This document shows positions 22,677-34,254 of a DNA stretch of 64,000 bases, piece by piece. Each line of letters begins with the position of its first letter. The stretch's first letter is position 1. A model generated the notes under the pieces. The model searched no databases. It worked only from the letters and a program-made list of their open reading frames with translations, and was not told the DNA's origin. Made by a program: the position numbers and the translations under genes. Source of the DNA: Schistocerca nitens (Eukaryota > Arthropoda > Insecta > Orthoptera > Acrididae); assembly GCF_023898315.1 (NCBI RefSeq), contig NC_064622.1, forward strand, positions 355,861,234 through 355,925,233. The letters are read 5' to 3'.

Positions 22677-23800
22677 AGTTCCTTCACACAGGTGTTTCTA
22701 AAAGTGCTCATGTTGCCAACTTCTTGCAGATTCACAGGATATTCAGAGTTTTTTTTATTTTTTTTATTTTTTAGATGTCTCCATACGGTTTGCAGCTGGG
22801 CATAGATTACATTGCCACAGTGTACATCTGTCTGTTTCACTCACATATTGTTTCACTCTAGTGAGACAGTTTCCTTCATACAATTATCCTAGCTAGTCCA
22901 TTTAACTCACCATTAGTGTTACACTGAAACACACTCTATGTCCAGCAATCTGAGATTCCCCTTGTAAGAACTACCATACCTTTTACCCTACTCTCCAGAT
23001 TGTGTAATTACTTTTAAAAAGATTGTTTAAATTATATAAGCTTTCTTTACAAAGTATTTTGATAAGTTTAATGTAGGTTTCCTTCCTCAAAATGCTACTT
23101 GGTAATTCTATTCTCAGTTTTGGACACTATCAGTCACACACTAATATTCTGGCCCAATGGTTTTAACCATAGAAATATGAATACAGAAAAGATTAGGACA
23201 CCATGTTTCCTTGACCCATACATAGGGATATCCCACGCATCTAAACATTTTGAAACGTGATAGAGAAAGCAATTGACCATGCATACACATGTGACACATG
23301 TTTTAATGCATGAAAAAACTTCCTCATCTGGCGCATTCTCAAATGCTTATCAAATAACTCATAGCTCACTTCGGATTTTTGTGCAATGACAGGATACATA
23401 AAGAAATTAATGATTGAGATATAAATACTTATAAGAAGAAGAAGAAATCATTCTCTTAAATCTAACTAAAGATCATGAAAATTATAGTACAGTTATCTAA
23501 TAGCAAATAATCTATTTCTCCTGGTGTACCACTTAAAGTACTACGTATGTACAGAAATTTGGCTCCTTGCAGAATGCTTTTAGTTCTACATTAATTTTAG
23601 TACTGCTTAGCATTCAGTCCTCATGTGGCATGCAAATCACTATGTGCTACACAAAAGGCCTTTACATTTAGTAAGCTCCTTCCTGAACAGATATTTATTA
23701 CCTAAAGATAGGACTCATCAGATTATTTAAAAGTTTGGCAGCTGTTTCAGCTCCCAAAAGCATCACTTTTTTTGTTACTAAATTCTATACCGATTTTTAC
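22677..23800. other. Right-arm sequence, no genes
   Basis: Mirror of 5020-6124. AT-rich, with no recognisable coding sequence. It ends at the target site of the LINE at 23808. Confidence 0.65.
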
Positions 23801-23807
23801 AACATAT

Positions 23808-23844
<37 letters not shown>

Positions 23845-24290
23845 CTGGCAAGATTAGGGCCATCAGGCCCTCTCTTACATCTAACCAGGCATTCTACTTA
23901 TTTTACATTCATATGTTTTAGTAGGCATGTTAAACTACATCTAGTACAAAAAGTGAAATAAACAATTTGAAGGGTACACCTGGAAAAATACATACATATA
24001 GAGTTTATATTCTTAGATCACAAGTACTGTTATAATTAGACATTATTGAACAGACAGATTTGAGGTAGGAGTGCTGGCAGCAGGGAGTATGAGGGAGACT
24101 CATGGTGAAGGGAGGAGAAGAATAAAGAGACATGATGAAACATAATTAAGGAAATATAAAGGAAAAGAATATTGCGTGGCTAATAGATATAGATGAAAAG
24201 GAAGGCATCTCGGGAGCAAGATAGGAGACGCTAGCTTTGCTATTTGACAGATGAAGGGATTGCCCTTGTACATTAATTTTGTGGAGAACT

Positions 24291-27193
24291 TTATGAGGAT
24301 GATAGTAGGAAATGCTTCAACTTCTTCTTAAAAGCAGCAGGAGATTGAATTTTGCGCAAGGTAAGGGGCAGTTTGTTCCAGAGGCGGACAGCGGCAACTG
24401 AGAAGGAGTTTGCAAAAGTTTTTGTTTTGTGAGTGGGCACAGTTAGGATACCAAATAAGAGTGACCTCGTGTTTCGATTATGATGACATGACAGGTTTTT
24501 AATCTCTGAAGCAAGGTACTGGGGTGCTTGCGCGACGAGGAGTCGGTGGAGTAGACATAGAGTGTGGTAGTCACGCAATTTGTCCGGCCGCAGCCACCCT
24601 AGCTCGGAGTATGAAGCACTAACATGATCGTATCGGCGAATGTTGCAGGTGTAACGAACACAGGCATTCATGGTTAGCTCTAGCCGTCTTTTGTTTTCAC
24701 TACTCATGCCTAGTTGAATCACATCACAATAGTGGAGGTTCGGTAGAACGAGTGCTTGCACGAGCTGGCGTTTCAAGTCCTGTGGAAATATGTTCCGAAA
24801 CTTTTTGAGAGCATAGAGAGACAAGCAGACGTCTTTCGGCACACTGCGGCTGTATTCTCCGCCCAGTTGAGATGCTCATCCAAAGTTACACCCAAATTCT
24901 TCACTGTTTTCTGATATGGTATTGGAGTACCGTCGAGCAGAATAGGAGGTAGCCGTTCGCGGAAATCTGAACTTATTAATTTCTGATGGGCTATTAAGAT
25001 TACTTGCGTCTTTTTTGCATTTAATTTAAGCCCCAGGTTTTTCGCCCATGTCACTACTGAAGACAGGTCATCATTCATCTGAGCGATTGCAGTGTTTACA
25101 TCTTCAGGTCTGACGCTTAGGTAGAGCTGGAGGTCGTCGGCATAGAAATGATATTTACAGGAGGACAGAACCGACGAAATATCGTTGACATATAAAGAAA
25201 ACAAAAGTGGTCCTAAGACTGATCCTTGTGGCACTCCCGAGGAAACATGTTTCCAGGAAGATTTTTCATTTACGCAGACAACACATTGCTGTCTGTCTTT
25301 TAAGTAGCTTTCAAACCATCTCATTGCACTATCAGAGAAATTAAGCTGTTGCATTTTTCTGAGCAATATGTCAAAGTTAACAGTGTCAAAAGCTTTGCTG
25401 AAGTCCAGTAGCGTCAATATTGTTGCCTTTCGATTGTCGATGGCATATTTCAGGTCATCAGTTACTTTAATTAGAGCAGTGTTTGTGCTGTGATGTTTAC
25501 GGAAACCGGATTGAAATTTGTCATATAGGCTGAATTCATGCAAGTGTTCAGTGATTTGGTCATGAACAATATATTCAAGTGCTTTGGAAACAGCAGGCAG
25601 TATGCTAATTGGTCGGTAATCACTAGGCAGTTGCGGGTTTTCGATCTTAGGGATGGGTCGAATTAGGCTTCTTTTCCATGCAGTGGGATATATTCCGTTT
25701 ACGAGGGAAAAATTAAGTATGTCAGTTAAGACAGGCACTAAGATATCGGCAACATTCTTAATCATGGTTATATCGATACTGTCGTTGCCTATTGCATCAG
25801 AAGAGATTCTCATTATCGCTTTTCTTGCCGTATTTGTTGTTACGTGTTTTAGATGGAAGGTATCGTTGTTAGTTATCCTGTTTGGGGATTCTTGTGGACG
25901 GTAATTATCAGCCGTGCTGGTATTCAGAGGTGCAGAGAAGAATTCATTTAATTCGTTAGATGACACATGAAAAGTAGTTTCCGATTTTGCCTTTCCGACC
26001 CCCAAGCTACGGAGATTCTTCCATAGAGTCGTGGGCGTCAGATCGCTGCATACAAGGGAGCGAGCGTGCCTGATTTTAGCATTGCGAATGTATTGTTTCA
26101 CTCTGTTCCGTAGCTTTCTATATTCTTCGAAACGCTCGGGTTTCGGATCTGCCTTGAAACGCCTGTGGGCAGCATCCCTATTAGTCATCATTTGACGTAA
26201 TTCAGCTGTCAGCCATGGAGCAGGAGATTTTCTTACACGGATTGTGCGCACAGGTGCATGTTTGTCATAGAGGGCAGTGAGTTTATCACCAAGTTCATTA
26301 AGTTTGTCGTCGATTGTGGGTTTTCTGATTATTTGATGCCATGAGATTTCTGAGCAATCGGCTGTTAGAGCGTCAAGGTCAATACGTTTCATGTTCCTAC
26401 AAGTTATGTAACGCGATTTGATCCTTGGGGGCTGCACAGAGTAGGCCAGGAATATTACATCATGTGCTGAGAGGCCAGGGGCCGATGTTTGACCAACATC
26501 TCTTACTTTGTCAGTCTGTTTCGTTGCGATTACGTCTATAAGAGTATGACTGTGCGCCGTATGGTGTGTAGGTTGTAATGGAAGAATGTTCATGCTATTG
26601 CAACTAAACAGTCTTCTTAGGTTTATTGCGGAGGGAGTGTCTCTTAGCAGGTCTATGTTCAAGTCACCCATTACGATTACATGTTCGTATTGACACTGAA
26701 GTGAATGTAATTCCGACTGGAAGGAACTCATTGAGCTTATTTTTGGCGGCTTGTACACGACGCCAGTCAAGAATTTCCGACTGTGTATATTTATTTCAAT
26801 GAACATGAATTCAGCCTCTTTTTCCTCAACAGGATTTGACGTACATAAGACTTTCGCTTTGAGATCTGCTCGTATATATGCGCCGACCCCGCCACCTCGC
26901 TTTTTTGATCTGTCTGCCCTAAGAAATGTGTACCCTGGGAGATGAATAGATGCAGAGGATATGTGTGGTTTCAACCACGTTTCGGATAAGAGGATTACGT
27001 GGTAGTTTAGTTGGTTGAAGAGGAGGCTAAGTTCTTCGTAATGTGCAGGTAAAGACTGGATGTTGCAGTGAGCTGCTAAAAGCTCTGATGCGTTCCGCTG
27101 AGCAGCCTGGAGTAGGGTGGCAGACTGGTTTGTCCCTTTGTTAGGCACTACCTGCCGCGAGGGGCACTGGCCGCTGCTTCCGCCAAGTGACAT
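24291..27193 (-). pseudogene. LINE ORF2: AP endonuclease and reverse transcriptase, one frameshift
   Basis: The first 806 codons (27193-24773) hold an apurinic-type endonuclease (AHCNIQSLPAHYEEL, LLSETWLK, VMGDLNIDLL, HTLIDVIATK, LSAHDVIFL) and a reverse transcriptase (FQSGFRKHHST, LLDFSKAFDTVN, SGVPQGSVLGPLLF, and the catalytic FYADDLQLY). The C-terminal thumb and tail region continues in another frame (24842-24291; LVQALVLPNLHYCD, VAAVRLWNKLPLTLR), so one frameshift lies between about 24780 and 24842. Otherwise it is complete. The protein would nick target DNA and copy the RNA in place. This single lesion is the only clear defect I see in the whole element. Confidence 0.9.
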
Positions 27194-27486
27194 AACACAG
27201 GGGTGTCCGAGATTTTGCGCGCCCTGTGTGTGACACCGCGAGTGCCGAAAGAAAGGCGACTGCTAGAGATTTCCTGAGGTTGCGGGAGTATAGAAAATGG
27301 ATTAGTGGTATTCGGTGCTAGGAGAATACCCAAAATAGTGACGGCTGTGTGTCACTGTGTATCCTCTGTCGCAAGAGGAGAAATGTAATTAGCGTATTTG
27401 AAACAGCTTAGGGTGGAAATAAGGGAAAAGGGAGTGATTTAAGAGGCCGATGCTGCCAGCAGAGAGAAGTAAGCTTAATAATTAAT

Positions 27487-27602
27487 AGATTATCGTAGGA
27501 AGCTAGAATTAAATTGAAATTTACTAAAGTGATACTGGTAGTGATTATCGTAGGAAGCTACAATTAGATTGAGATTTGCTAAAGTGCTACTGATAGTGAT
27601 TT
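27487..27602. repeat. Two-copy tandem repeat in the LINE inter-ORF spacer
   Basis: The phrase attatcgtaggaagcta recurs about 57 bp apart with the intervening sequence largely conserved. Non-coding, within the LINE. Confidence 0.7.
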
Positions 27603-27924
27603 TTGTTATGAACAATTTAAACCGAAGAGATGGGTGATTAATGAACTAAAGGAGAGACTAATAATTGCAATAGAACTAATTCAGAACGGAAGAGAATAAA
27701 CTGAGAAAATGAAAAAAGTGTTAGCAGTAACTAAAATTAAGTAATGGTTAGAGCTACAGACACAAAAAATATAGTGAAAAGTTAATACAGTTACAAAAAC
27801 AATTAGTTGAAGGTACAAATATGGGTATTATTAAAAAATTAATAAAATTACAAGACTATATCTGAGTATAGGGCTGTTACAATTTGCAAATGGTGTTAAG
27901 TTTGCACTTTTGGCTCGAGTAGCT

Positions 27925-28800
27925 TCACTTAATACTATTCAGTTCTGTCATGTTTGTGACTGTCTTCTTTCCAGCTGCTGTCTTAATGATTACTCTGCCA
28001 TCCTGAGTCCACACATTCTGAAGACCGAAATGGGATATGGCACTGTTTAAAATCTTTAGCCGTTCGTGTGTCAGATCTTCCCTTATTGTAAGCCCTGTCC
28101 TTGCTAACTTCTTCTTCTGGGTAAAGACCTCTGCCCTTTTCCGGTACGAGATAAATTTAATTATTATTGGACGAGGTTTGGTGGCACCTGGTAGTTTTCG
28201 TCCCACCCGATGGCTCCTGTCAATGTCTGCCTTGGTCACTTCAACGCCTAATTTTTCACGCGCAACCTGTATAAGCAGGTTGTCCGTGTCTTCTTCCTTA
28301 TTTTCTACTACTCCAAACAGTCGTAGACTATTTCGCCTTTGGTACTGTTCTAGTTCGTCTGTTGCGGCAGATAGTTTCATTTCCAACTCTCGTGCCTTTT
28401 TCTCGTATTCAGACACAGACTTTTTTAGTGCTGTAATTTCGGCAGTATTGGCCTCAACAGTTTCACGCATTTTGGCCAATACTGCTGCCGTTACAGTATC
28501 TGATATAGTGCCTGCTATCAGATCGAGATTGTTTTTATCGCGAAGCGCAGCGTTTACCTCAGAGCGGACCAGCTCCGCTATACCGGGAGCCGCGGCCGCA
28601 CCTTCCGCCAAGAGCGGGCCCGCCGCACCTGCTGCTCCCCCGCTGCTGGACGCGCTGCTGTTCACACTTCTGTTTACCATTTTCTCGAAGATATTGGCGG
28701 AGCACAGAAAAAAAATAGCACTGCTGCACAGAACACTGTTGTTTACACGAATTCCACTTGTACTAGACAACACCACCTGCAAGAACACCTTCGAATTCAA
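27925..28800 (-). CDS. LINE ORF1 protein (coiled coil, RRM-like)
   Basis: 291 codons. The likely true start is the ATG at 28680 (MVNRSVNSSASS), since the 40 residues before it look like translated leader. An Ala/Gly/Ser-rich N-terminus (about residues 45-75) is followed by a charged coiled coil (about 115-160; EITALKKSVSEYEKKARELE) and a basic domain resembling the L1 ORF1 RRM/CTD family (RRNSLRLFGV, SHRVGRK, RPIIIKFISYRKR, about 160-280). Such proteins bind the element's RNA and act as chaperones in the ribonucleoprotein. The frame is intact. The element's ORF2 lies downstream on the same strand. Confidence 0.85.
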   Translation of the reverse strand: MNSKVFLQVVLSSTSGIRVNNSVLCSSAIFFLCSANIFEKMVNRSVNSSASSSGGAAGAAGPLLAEGAAAAPGIAELVRSEVNAALRDKNNLDLIAGTISDTVTAAVLAKMRETVEANTAEITALKKSVSEYEKKARELEMKLSAATDELEQYQRRNSLRLFGVVENKEEDTDNLLIQVAREKLGVEVTKADIDRSHRVGRKLPGATKPRPIIIKFISYRKRAEVFTQKKKLARTGLTIREDLTHERLKILNSAISHFGLQNVWTQDGRVIIKTAAGKKTVTNMTELNSIK

Positions 28801-28855
28801 CTAAATTTCGCGAGCCGAACTTAACACGTGTTACACTGCAGCCGCCATAACATAT

Positions 28856-29140
28856 GACATTCACAAAAGAAAATATTATCTTGTCTATTTGCTATATAGT
28901 TGTTCATTATACTAAAGATGGTCTTACGGGGAACACATTTCCTTACATACTGATTATTCAGTCCTTCGGAGTAATCGTCAAATAATCATAGACACATACA
29001 CAAAGAAACATTATAAATAATGCAGACACATTTATTCACATTTTAATTGCATGGAGTGATTTTAATCTCTGATTCATGAAATAAATCTAAAGATTTCATT
29101 GAACATTTAAAACACTAAAATGACAAGGCAATGTACATAT
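28856..29140. other. Right-arm sequence, no genes
   Basis: Mirror of about 4676-5010 in the left arm. Nothing recognised. Confidence 0.6.
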
Positions 29141-30977
29141 ACAGCGTGATACACCTTAAACTTGTACCGCAGTATTGCAGAAATGGAAAGTGCTATTGAT
29201 GTCCGATTTACACAGACTGAATTGGTAGTCAGGGGCTCGTACTGTTAGTCAACAAACAGATTGTAATAATACTTAGAAAGTGTATTTTTAGTGCAAATAT
29301 ACATTTTTTAATGGAACAATGCCTATTGACATTAACAAACTATAAGTAAAGTAAATTAGGATGTCAGGAGTGCCTGTTGCATAATTCTAGTGCGAGTTGT
29401 TTGCGAGACATCTATTTGGAAAAGTTTCCACACTGACACTTGTTTGTGCCATTCATCCTGCATAGTCGCTGGATCGATGTTGTTACGTTTGCTTACAGTA
29501 TGCCTGCTTGTTTCTTGAGTGCACTGCTACTTGCTAGTCAGTTAGTGTGTGACTGTCCAAGCAGTACATCGTGAGTGGACGATTGGATTTACGAATTCAG
29601 AGGAAGCCAACATGCTCATGGCATATGGAATATGCAGGATGAATGCAGTTCATTCTTGTTCTGTGTGTACGATGAAATATGCCAATAGATGTCGATCATC
29701 TCGGCAATTTTTTATCAACTCTTCAAGCAGTTATGTGAAAATGTAACACTTAGACAATTAAACAGAAGGAAACTAATGACAACAGAAGAGGGGGAGAATA
29801 ATTCTCTTGCTGCTGTTGCAGTTGATCTGCACATTAAATCTCACACAATCGCAGAAGGAGGTGTCATGATTCAGGCAGCTGTCCTAGCATTCTCCATCGA
29901 CATAGATTCCATTCTTATCATATCTCTCTCAATCAAGAGCTGCATGGAAACGATTATGAGAATCGTGTTAACTTCTGTACCTGGGCATTAAGACAGGATA
30001 CTCCAGATGTATAGTGTTCTTGTTCAGTAATGAAGCCAATTATCCAATCATGGCCAGATAAAACACCGAAATTTACACGACTTGTCTGTTGACAATCCCT
30101 GTTGGCTTCGTCAGGTGGAACGTCAGCGTCCATGAAATATGGAATAGTGAACCATCAGCCCATAGGCCCGTTTCTCATAGATGGATCACTGAACACACAC
30201 AAGTATCACAGCCCTGGAACAGATCATCTTCCACGGATTTTAGAAGACGTTCCTCTGCAGACTAGGAGGAATTTGTGGCAGCAACATGATGGCTGTCCAA
30301 GTCATAGTTCACGAAGTACTACAGCATGTCTTTTCGAACTGTTTTCAAATTGTTGTACACAGAGGACCTGCACCTTGGCCAGCCTATTCTGCAGGTTGTC
30401 ACCTGTAGATTTTTTTCTATGGGGAAAGCTGATAGATGCTGTCTACAAGGAAATACCAACGACACCTGATGATGTGCAAAGACGTATTACTGCAGCCTGC
30501 ACAAATATCTCTGCTGAAATGCCAACACTTGTGCAGCAGTCGGTCCATACTAGACTAGAAGCGTGTATTAAAGTTAACCAGTGATGGTCAAGTGCATCGT
30601 TACTGGACAGAATCCACATAACTAGTGTATGCACTAATTCTGTTCTGTAGTGTGTGTTACCTAGGTATTGTACAAGTGTCAGTGTGGGAACTTTTCAAAG
30701 TATGATATCTCGTTAATGACTCGCACTAGAATTCTGCAACAAACCCCAATGACTTTCTAATTTACCCTACTTTCAGTTTTTTAATGTCAATAGACATTGT
30801 TCCCTTTAAAAAATGTATATCTGCACTAAAAATAGAATTTCTAAGTAGTATTAAATTCTGTTTACTGGCTAATAATATGAGACACTGATTACTAATCCAA
30901 AATGTGAAAATGAGACATCACTAGCACTTTCCACTTCCGAAATATTTTTGGGGTAAGTTTTACATGATTAACGCTGT
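29141..30977 (+). mobile_element. Mariner-like element with long TIRs, right-arm copy
   Basis: 1837 bp starting acagcgtga and ending with its complement (acgctgt). The first roughly 340 bp and last roughly 340 bp are inverted repeats with moderate divergence. The interior holds plus-strand frames of a transposase of the DUF4817 type: an N-terminal helix-turn-helix region (29549-29746), a second segment (29689-29991) and the catalytic half (30102-30584). The frames are broken, so the copy is dead. It is the uninterrupted partner of the Tigger-split left copy. Confidence 0.8.
29549..30584 (+). pseudogene. Mariner-like transposase (DUF4817 HTH plus DDE), broken
   Basis: Three overlapping frames: 29549-29746 (EEANMLMAYGICRMNAVHS, the DUF4817-like helix-turn-helix), 29689-29991 (SHTIAEGGVMIQ, second helix-turn-helix) and 30102-30584, the DDE half with NTHKYHSPGTDHLPRIL, a QHDGCPSH motif for the second catalytic aspartate and PVDFFLWGKLIDAVYKE near the third acidic site. 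At least two frame changes separate them. It would have acted on the terminal repeats of this element. The same protein is in the left arm in reverse. Confidence 0.78.
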
Positions 30978-31549
30978 ATACGTTAGTGGAGAAGCTCTTC
31001 AGAGACTTTTGCTGCATAGCCTACCCAAATATTTGAAGATAATTTACAATTAGAATAAAAAAATGAATTGAAAACAGTGTAAGTTTGCTTTGTATGCTAC
31101 AACAGTTTCATTCGTTCCAAGCATGAGTTGAGAGTTCACTGCCTTATGCATACTATCAAGCTTAACAATTCACTAGAAAGAAGCTTCAAGATACAACCTT
31201 TTGTTTTCGCACTGCACCCATCATTGCGGCAGGCAGTCGCATGTGTCGTAGGAGTGTGACAATGAGGCTTGCCTCAGCTGTGAAATTATGCATTATTTCA
31301 TGTACTGTTCAATGCTGGTTCAACAAAACTTATTATAGTAGTATTAATCGTGAGTTCATGTGACTAACTGATTACATTGTGGCTTGCATAGAAGGAAAAC
31401 TTGTGTCTGTATTTTGCAGATTAGCTCACAAACTATTTTCAAAGTGGACTTACGAATCGAAGTTAGACACTAAAATAGGTTATAGGAAATAAAACCAGAA
31501 ATTCCAATTTTCTTCATACAAAAAGTATCCTTGACTTACAGATTACTCT
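30978..31549. other. Nothing recognised
   Basis: AT-rich DNA just outside the right mariner-like element. Whether the inverted repeat continues here cannot be tested within the window. Confidence 0.5.
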
Positions 31550-32530
31550 GTAACAATGAAGGGTATTGTTACACACGTATTTTATTTGGTGAGTCTGGAT
31601 TTGAAGGGACATGGACATCAGCATCTCTTGGAGTATATGAGATGAAAGATTTTGACAGGAAAGCTGTCAAACACCAGAATTCAAAAAGGTATCTTCAGTC
31701 TTTAGTTTTTGGTTCGTGGGCAAATTGAACATTCAGTTTCTCAAGACACCAAACGTCTAGCCGCACAAAATAATGCGATTGTGAAGTAAAATAGATTTCT
31801 AATGGAGGGACTTACTGATGTTTGTTTCTTGCACAAGAAATAGCTTGCATTCGGAGGACACTTTGAAGATGAAAGTTCCGACAACAAATGGCATTATCTT
31901 GACTTATTGGAACTTTTATCTAATCAGGAACAGTTTTTTTTAGTGGTCGGTTTCAGAGCACTTCTGGGTTCAAAGGAGCTTCAAACACAGTTCAAAACGA
32001 ATTAGTTGAATCAGTTACCAAAATCACTACTGATTGCATTAAAGAAGAATTACAGTCATGTGAATTTGTTGGAGAGCAAGCAGATTAAACTCTGGATGAT
32101 TCTTGTAAATCGCTAATGAGTATTCTTCTTAGGTTTTGTATGCAAGATGTGCCATAGAAAGTTCTCAGTGTTTAATCGAAATTGTACTTAATGCATTTGA
32201 TGTATGGGGAATTATTGACAAAATAGTGAAGTAAACATATGATGGAGCCTCAGTAAAAGTAGGTAAACATGGAGATGTCCAAAATTTTGTTAAACCAAAA
32301 TCACTTCATGCTACATTTTTGCACTGTTATGTTCACAAACTTTATCTATTGCTGTTACATTGTTCTAAAAATATCAAATCAGTTGGGCTTTTCATCTACA
32401 GTTTTGTAGTATTTCATTCATTTTTACCAAGTCCTCAAAGACAACAGAACTTTTAGAAAATAAAGGGTTCAGATTGCCTCAAACATGTACTACACCCTGG
32501 AATTTCAATTCACACTACAGGTGATTAGTA
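31550..32530 (+). pseudogene. hAT-type transposase remnant (DUF4371/ZMYM1-like)
   Basis: Across several frames I read phrases of the DUF4371 hAT family: AFGGHFEDESSDNKWHYLDL, VTKITTDCIKEELQSCEFVG, CKSLMSILLRF, TYDGASVKVGKHGDVQ and LHCYVHKLYLLLLHCSKNI. The order matches ZMYM1-like/hAT proteins. Many stops and frameshifts are present, and the N-terminal TTF-type zinc finger and the C-terminal dimerisation domain are not seen. Terminal repeats were not found. An old transposon fragment. Confidence 0.78.
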
Positions 32531-33009
32531 TGGCTCTGTCATAATTAACAACACAAATTATATAATTTGCATAAACAATGCCAAGCAACAAAGTTTAGAC
32601 ATATTGACAAACGCTAATATCTACTCCCCCTCAGATAGGAGCTGAGAGCTCTGCATCCAATTACAACGCAGCAGCAATCATGTCGTTCTCAGTTTCCTAA
32701 AATATAGAGTTTCTCTTTAATGATATGTACACCATATTAAAAATAGCACACAATCTTATCGTCGTTTTTGTACATTTCAGGAGACACACCAGCCTCATGC
32801 ATATCTGCACTGCTATCCAAAGCAAGTTTTATCACTGACGGGCATGCTGCAGCATGATTTAGCGAACTCACATATACGCTGCTTTTAACATGCCGCAGCA
32901 GTCGTCAGAAGCCATGGAACCGGAAGGCGACTATGAAGTCTACAAGGCCACCAGACAGTTCTGTCTTACCTGCAACAAAAAAAAAAAAAATAAAATAAAA
33001 TGTATCGAA
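32531..33009. other. Nothing recognised; short poly(A) run
   Basis: Contains an A-rich run at 32977-33000 following a short open stretch. I found no matching retroposon body or target duplication. Confidence 0.5.
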
Positions 33010-34139
33010 AGTGGTAGGAGACATATTCGGAAATACACTTATTAGCCAGAACGTTGTGAACACAGACTTGCTATCGGCCTTCCAGACGATGGCACCGTCG
33101 CCTGGTGAGGAATAAGTGCTAGTCAGAGACTCGCACGGTGCATCTAATATCAGTGGACATGCTGTCCGTGTGTAGAATGCGGAGGACACATTATGTATCT
33201 ATCTGAGTTTGATGGAGAGCAGATTGCAATGGCCCAGAGACTTGGCATGACCATTTCGCAAACTGCACGACTTGTCGGGTGTTTGAGGAGTGCTATGGTG
33301 AGTGTCTTCAACCCATGGTGAAACCTGACCTGTACCAACGTGAAACCACATCCAGATATCATGGGATTGGGCGGCCATCCCTCATTATGTATGTTGGAGG
33401 TCATAGGCTGGACATACTGGTAAAACAGCACAGGCAGCGAACTGCAAAGGAACTAACAGCAGACTTAAATTCTGGGCAGTGTACAAGTGTGTCTGAACAC
33501 ACAGTGCACTGAACACTTCTAACGATGGGTCTCCACAGTAGACAACCAATGCATATGCCAATGTTAACATCGGCAAATACGACTGAAATGGGTACGTGAC
33601 CATGGCTCTGGGCGTAGGCACAGTGGCGGAGTACTGCGTAGTCTGATGCATCTAAATACCTTCTTCATCATGCTGATGGGAGGGTGCGAATCCGTCATCT
33701 TCCAGGGGAACAGTTCCCTGACACCTATACTGCAGGAGGGAGACAATCTGGTGGCGGCTCCATTACACTTAAGGGAACATTCTCATGGACATCCATGGAT
33801 CCAATGTATCTCATGCAAGGCACCATGACAGCCAAGGAGTGTTGTACACTGGTTGCAGATCACATACACCCCTTCATAATTCCTGTGCTTCCACAACCGA
33901 CATATTCCCCTGCTTTGGCCCCTGAGGAATTCTACCTGTTTCCTAAACAGAAATTTTCAATGAAAAGGAAGCGATTTGACTTGATTGAAGACATCCTGGC
34001 AAATATGGAGAGCGTCCTTAACACTCTTCAGGAAAAAAAATTTCAGGAATGTTTCCAGAAGTGGAAACATCGTTGGAGGCGGTGTGTTCAGTCAGAAGGG
34101 GACTATTCTGAAGGAGATGCATCACAGTAGCATGTAAGT
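33010..34139 (+). mobile_element. Tc1-like remnant joined to a mariner 3' end
   Basis: About 33010-33890 reads as a decayed Tc1-like element: a TIR-like start (ttattagccagaacgttgtg), then helix-turn-helix phrases (TISQTARLVG, QRTAKELTADLNSGQ, SEHTVH) and the GGGS stretch before the second aspartate. From about 33895 the frame instead reads as the C-terminus of a mariner transposase (SPALAPEEFYLFPKQKF ... FQKWKHRWRRCVQSEGDY). The two families are distinct, so this is a junction of two elements. The right end of neither is clear. Confidence 0.7.
33684..34130 (+). pseudogene. Chimeric Tc1/mariner transposase frame
   Basis: 148 codons open across the junction of the two families. The first half (to about residue 68) is Tc1-like (ADHIHPFI near the join); the second half is mariner-like with the LAPxxFYLFPK block that holds the third acidic residue position (here APEEF where mariners have a D) and the usual SEGDYxEGD tail. 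The Tc1 catalytic glutamate region and the mariner N-terminal two thirds are absent. It cannot be a working transposase. Confidence 0.68.
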
Positions 34140-34254
34140 ACCACCAATGTACAATTACAAACCCATTTGTAAAACTTTCCAATCGCCCCTTGTAGTAGTA
34201 CAAATGGAAATGCATCTTGGACATCTTCAGGGCAAACATTTACTCCTAATATTT

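Larger units (their letters stand above)
23808..28848 (-). mobile_element. Near-complete jockey/CR1-group LINE with ORF1 and ORF2
   Basis: A 5041 bp non-LTR retrotransposon flanked by the 7 bp duplication aacatat (23801-23807 and 28849-28855). The left arm near 5010 keeps the single uninterrupted site, which proves the limits. On the minus strand the order is short 5' leader, ORF1 (28800-27925), a spacer of about 730 bp, ORF2 (27193 to 24291, with one frameshift) and a 3' UTR ending in a TTTA-type microsatellite tail at 23808-23842. The 3' UTR/tail sequence and RT words suggest the CR1/jockey group; the exact clade needs a phylogeny. Close to full length and probably young. Confidence 0.92.
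17590..30977 (-). repeat. Right arm of the giant inverted repeat
   Basis: Mirror image of 1-8745. It is longer because three later insertions sit in it (17670-17812, 19056-21363, 23808-28848). Removing these leaves sequence that runs in parallel with the left arm over its whole visible length, including the shared hAT MITE and mariner-like element. The match cannot be tested beyond 30870, because the partner would lie left of the window. Confidence 0.88.

Noticed and set aside
25653-25904. Plus-strand frame inside the LINE
   Set aside because: Antisense shadow of the reverse transcriptase frame.
28037-28804. 255-codon plus-strand frame
   Set aside because: Antisense shadow of LINE ORF1, whose coiled coil and basic domain are clearly on the minus strand.
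32915-33000. Short frame followed by poly(A), like a processed retrocopy
   Set aside because: No target duplication and no recognisable gene; the A run alone is not enough.
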